Notes under the pieces: generated by a model
Database searches by the model: none
What the model saw: the letters and a program-made list of their open reading frames with translations, nothing else
What the model was told of the DNA's origin: nothing
Translations under genes and position numbers: made by a program
Part shown: positions 4,897-5,390 of the stretch, piece after piece
How the letters are laid out: each line of letters opens with the position of its first letter
Position numbering within the stretch: position 1 is the stretch's first letter
Assembly (NCBI GenBank): GCA_005888675.1
Contig: VBBA01000108.1
Location: forward strand, 4,755-10,144
Direction: 5' to 3'
Source of the DNA: Candidatus Bathyarchaeota archaeon
GTDB lineage: Archaea > Thermoproteota > Bathyarchaeia > 40CM-2-53-6
DNA: 5,390 nucleotides

Positions 4897-4956
4897 CAAA
4901 ATGCTTTTCTCGCATTTTGAGCGATTAACGGCAGATCTGCCTCATTTTAAGGCGCC
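4897..4956. promoter_or_regulatory. Cluster of palindromes
   Basis: CAAAATGC (4897-4904) pairs perfectly with GCATTTTG (4912-4919) over a 7-base loop. Eleven bases on is the perfect 12-base palindrome GGCAGATCTGCC (4930-4941), then GGCGCC (4951-4956). An AT-rich, A-run-containing stretch follows. The cluster could be a bidirectional transcription end, an operator, or the end of a mobile element. No gene start nearby settles this. Confidence 0.35.
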
Positions 4957-5015
4957 GTAAAAAATAAAGTTGGAAAAAAGGGGGGGTAGATTGTAGAGTT
5001 TCAAGACGTGAAAGA

Positions 5016-5047
5016 GACTTATCGAATACTTTCGCACCGACCACGTA
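5016..5047 (+). repeat. Diverged direct repeat, left copy
   Basis: This 32-base stretch matches 5210-5241 at 24 of 32 positions without gaps. The best blocks are GACT, AATACTTTC and ACCAC. The copies are 194 bases apart in a gene-free region. Function unknown; it could be duplicated debris or paired binding sites. Confidence 0.35.
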
Positions 5048-5209
5048 TAATCCTGACCATGGAAATCCGCTCTTCTCCCCGAACCACCAAACAGGAAACT
5101 CGCTAGAAAAAAAGTTTTTACAGGCATTTCTGAAATTGATCCCCACCCCCTCATTATTTTTCTGCAGCCAGAGACAGGAACACGTCACTTTCACACACCA
5201 CTCTAGGGT

Positions 5210-5241
5210 GACTCTCCCAATACTTTCAGACCAACCACCTA
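5210..5241 (+). repeat. Diverged direct repeat, right copy
   Basis: Partner of 5016-5047 (24 of 32 bases). It is flanked by a short inverted pair, CACTTTC at 5186-5192 and GAAAGTG at 5242-5248, which the left copy lacks. Confidence 0.35.
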
Positions 5242-5280
5242 GAAAGTGAGTCTCCTCATCCGCCGCGACACTAGACCTAG

Positions 5281-5343
5281 ATGAGATTCCTAACAGGCGA
5301 CGAGGCCTTTAAAGGACTCGAAAACGTGGAATTCGTGAAATAG
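5281..5343 (+). pseudogene. C-terminal relic of a VapC (PIN-domain) toxin gene
   Basis: The last 20 codons before TAG 5341-5343 read MRFLTGDEAFKGLENVEFVK. This is the typical end of an archaeal VapC: beta strand, TGD with the fourth active-site Asp, a hydrophobic 'F.GL' turn and a final 'VEFVK' strand. Upstream in the same frame two TAG codons interrupt within six codons (R-H-stop-T-stop-M), and none of the other three PIN acids or an antitoxin can be found. So only the 3' tail of a fourth vapC remains. It differs from the ends of all three intact VapCs here, so it is not a copy of them. Short length leaves some chance of coincidence. Confidence 0.6.
5301..5320. repeat. Near-perfect 20-base palindrome
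   Basis: CGAGGCCTTT / AAAGGACTCG is self-complementary except for one G-A pair. It lies within the vapC relic, where it encodes part of GDEAFKGLE, so it may be a by-product of that coding sequence; its central CTTTAAAG is also TATA-like on either strand. Confidence 0.3.
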
Positions 5344-5390
5344 GCCTAGAAACGCGCTCTACTGAAACGTGGTTTTGACCATTTTATTCG

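Larger units (their letters stand above)
4813..5280. other. Gene-free, AT-rich intergenic stretch
   Basis: No convincing gene on either strand. Two overlapping minus-strand frames (4925-5194 and 4942-5154) have low-complexity, Phe/Trp/Ser-rich translations with no domain pattern. The stretch holds a hairpin and palindromes (4897-4956), an A6-G7 homopolymer at 4974-4986, an A7 run near 5106-5112, and a diverged direct repeat (5016-5047 and 5210-5241). It lies between the vapC3 module and a vapC relic and is probably decayed DNA or a regulatory spacer. Confidence 0.5.

Noticed and set aside
4925..5194. Two overlapping minus-strand frames of 89 and 70 residues
   Set aside because: Low-complexity Phe/Trp/Ser-rich translations in AT-rich DNA with homopolymers; no promoter or domain pattern seen.

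Overview
The window looks archaeal. Promoters resemble the archaeal type: a TATA-like box sits about 25-35 bases before most starts, best seen before the genes at 2554 and 3630. I see no Shine-Dalgarno sequences, starts are a mix of ATG, GTG and TTG, and a secreted, heavily sequon-bearing, C-terminally anchored protein is present. Nothing here fixes the lineage; a TACK-type (for example thaumarchaeal or bathyarchaeal) genome is my guess only. All recognisable genes are on the + strand.

The content is dominated by type II toxin-antitoxin (TA) modules of the VapBC kind. Each pairs a PIN-domain ribonuclease with a small DNA-binding antitoxin. Module 1 (236-873) has an AbrB-type antitoxin. Modules 2 (2554-3338) and 3 (3893-4575) have two unrelated-looking ribbon-helix-helix antitoxins. 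An orphan 54-residue coiled-coil antitoxin-like gene (3630-3794) has no toxin beside it. A decayed C-terminal scrap of another vapC lies near the right edge (5281-5343). Between modules 1 and 2 are a small three-helix membrane protein (931-1359) and a secreted, membrane-anchored protein with a prenyltransferase/squalene-cyclase-like toroid motif, whose frame is broken near its 5' end (1438-2357).

The most interesting pattern is a dispersed direct repeat with a 38-base core (114-151, 2416-2453, 3457-3494, 3753-3790, plus a short fragment at 4606-4620). One copy lies about 85-135 bases upstream of each of the four antitoxin starts, so the copies cut the region into cassettes: R1-[vapBC1 + two cargo genes]-R2-[vapBC2]-R3-[orphan antitoxin]-R4-[vapBC3]-R5 fragment. 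The fourth copy is the 3' end of the orphan antitoxin gene. The others read in the same frame as its last 14 residues, and two of those three keep the stop codon. The core can also fold into two short stems, one with a single extrahelical C. Either these are scars of repeated duplication of a small-antitoxin gene, or the repeat is a recombination/insertion site used to gather TA cassettes.

The rest (4576-5390) holds no convincing intact gene. It contains an interrupted open frame, a cluster of palindromes at 4897-4956, an AT-rich stretch with homopolymers, a diverged direct-repeat pair and the vapC relic. The region reads as an accumulation and decay site for TA modules.
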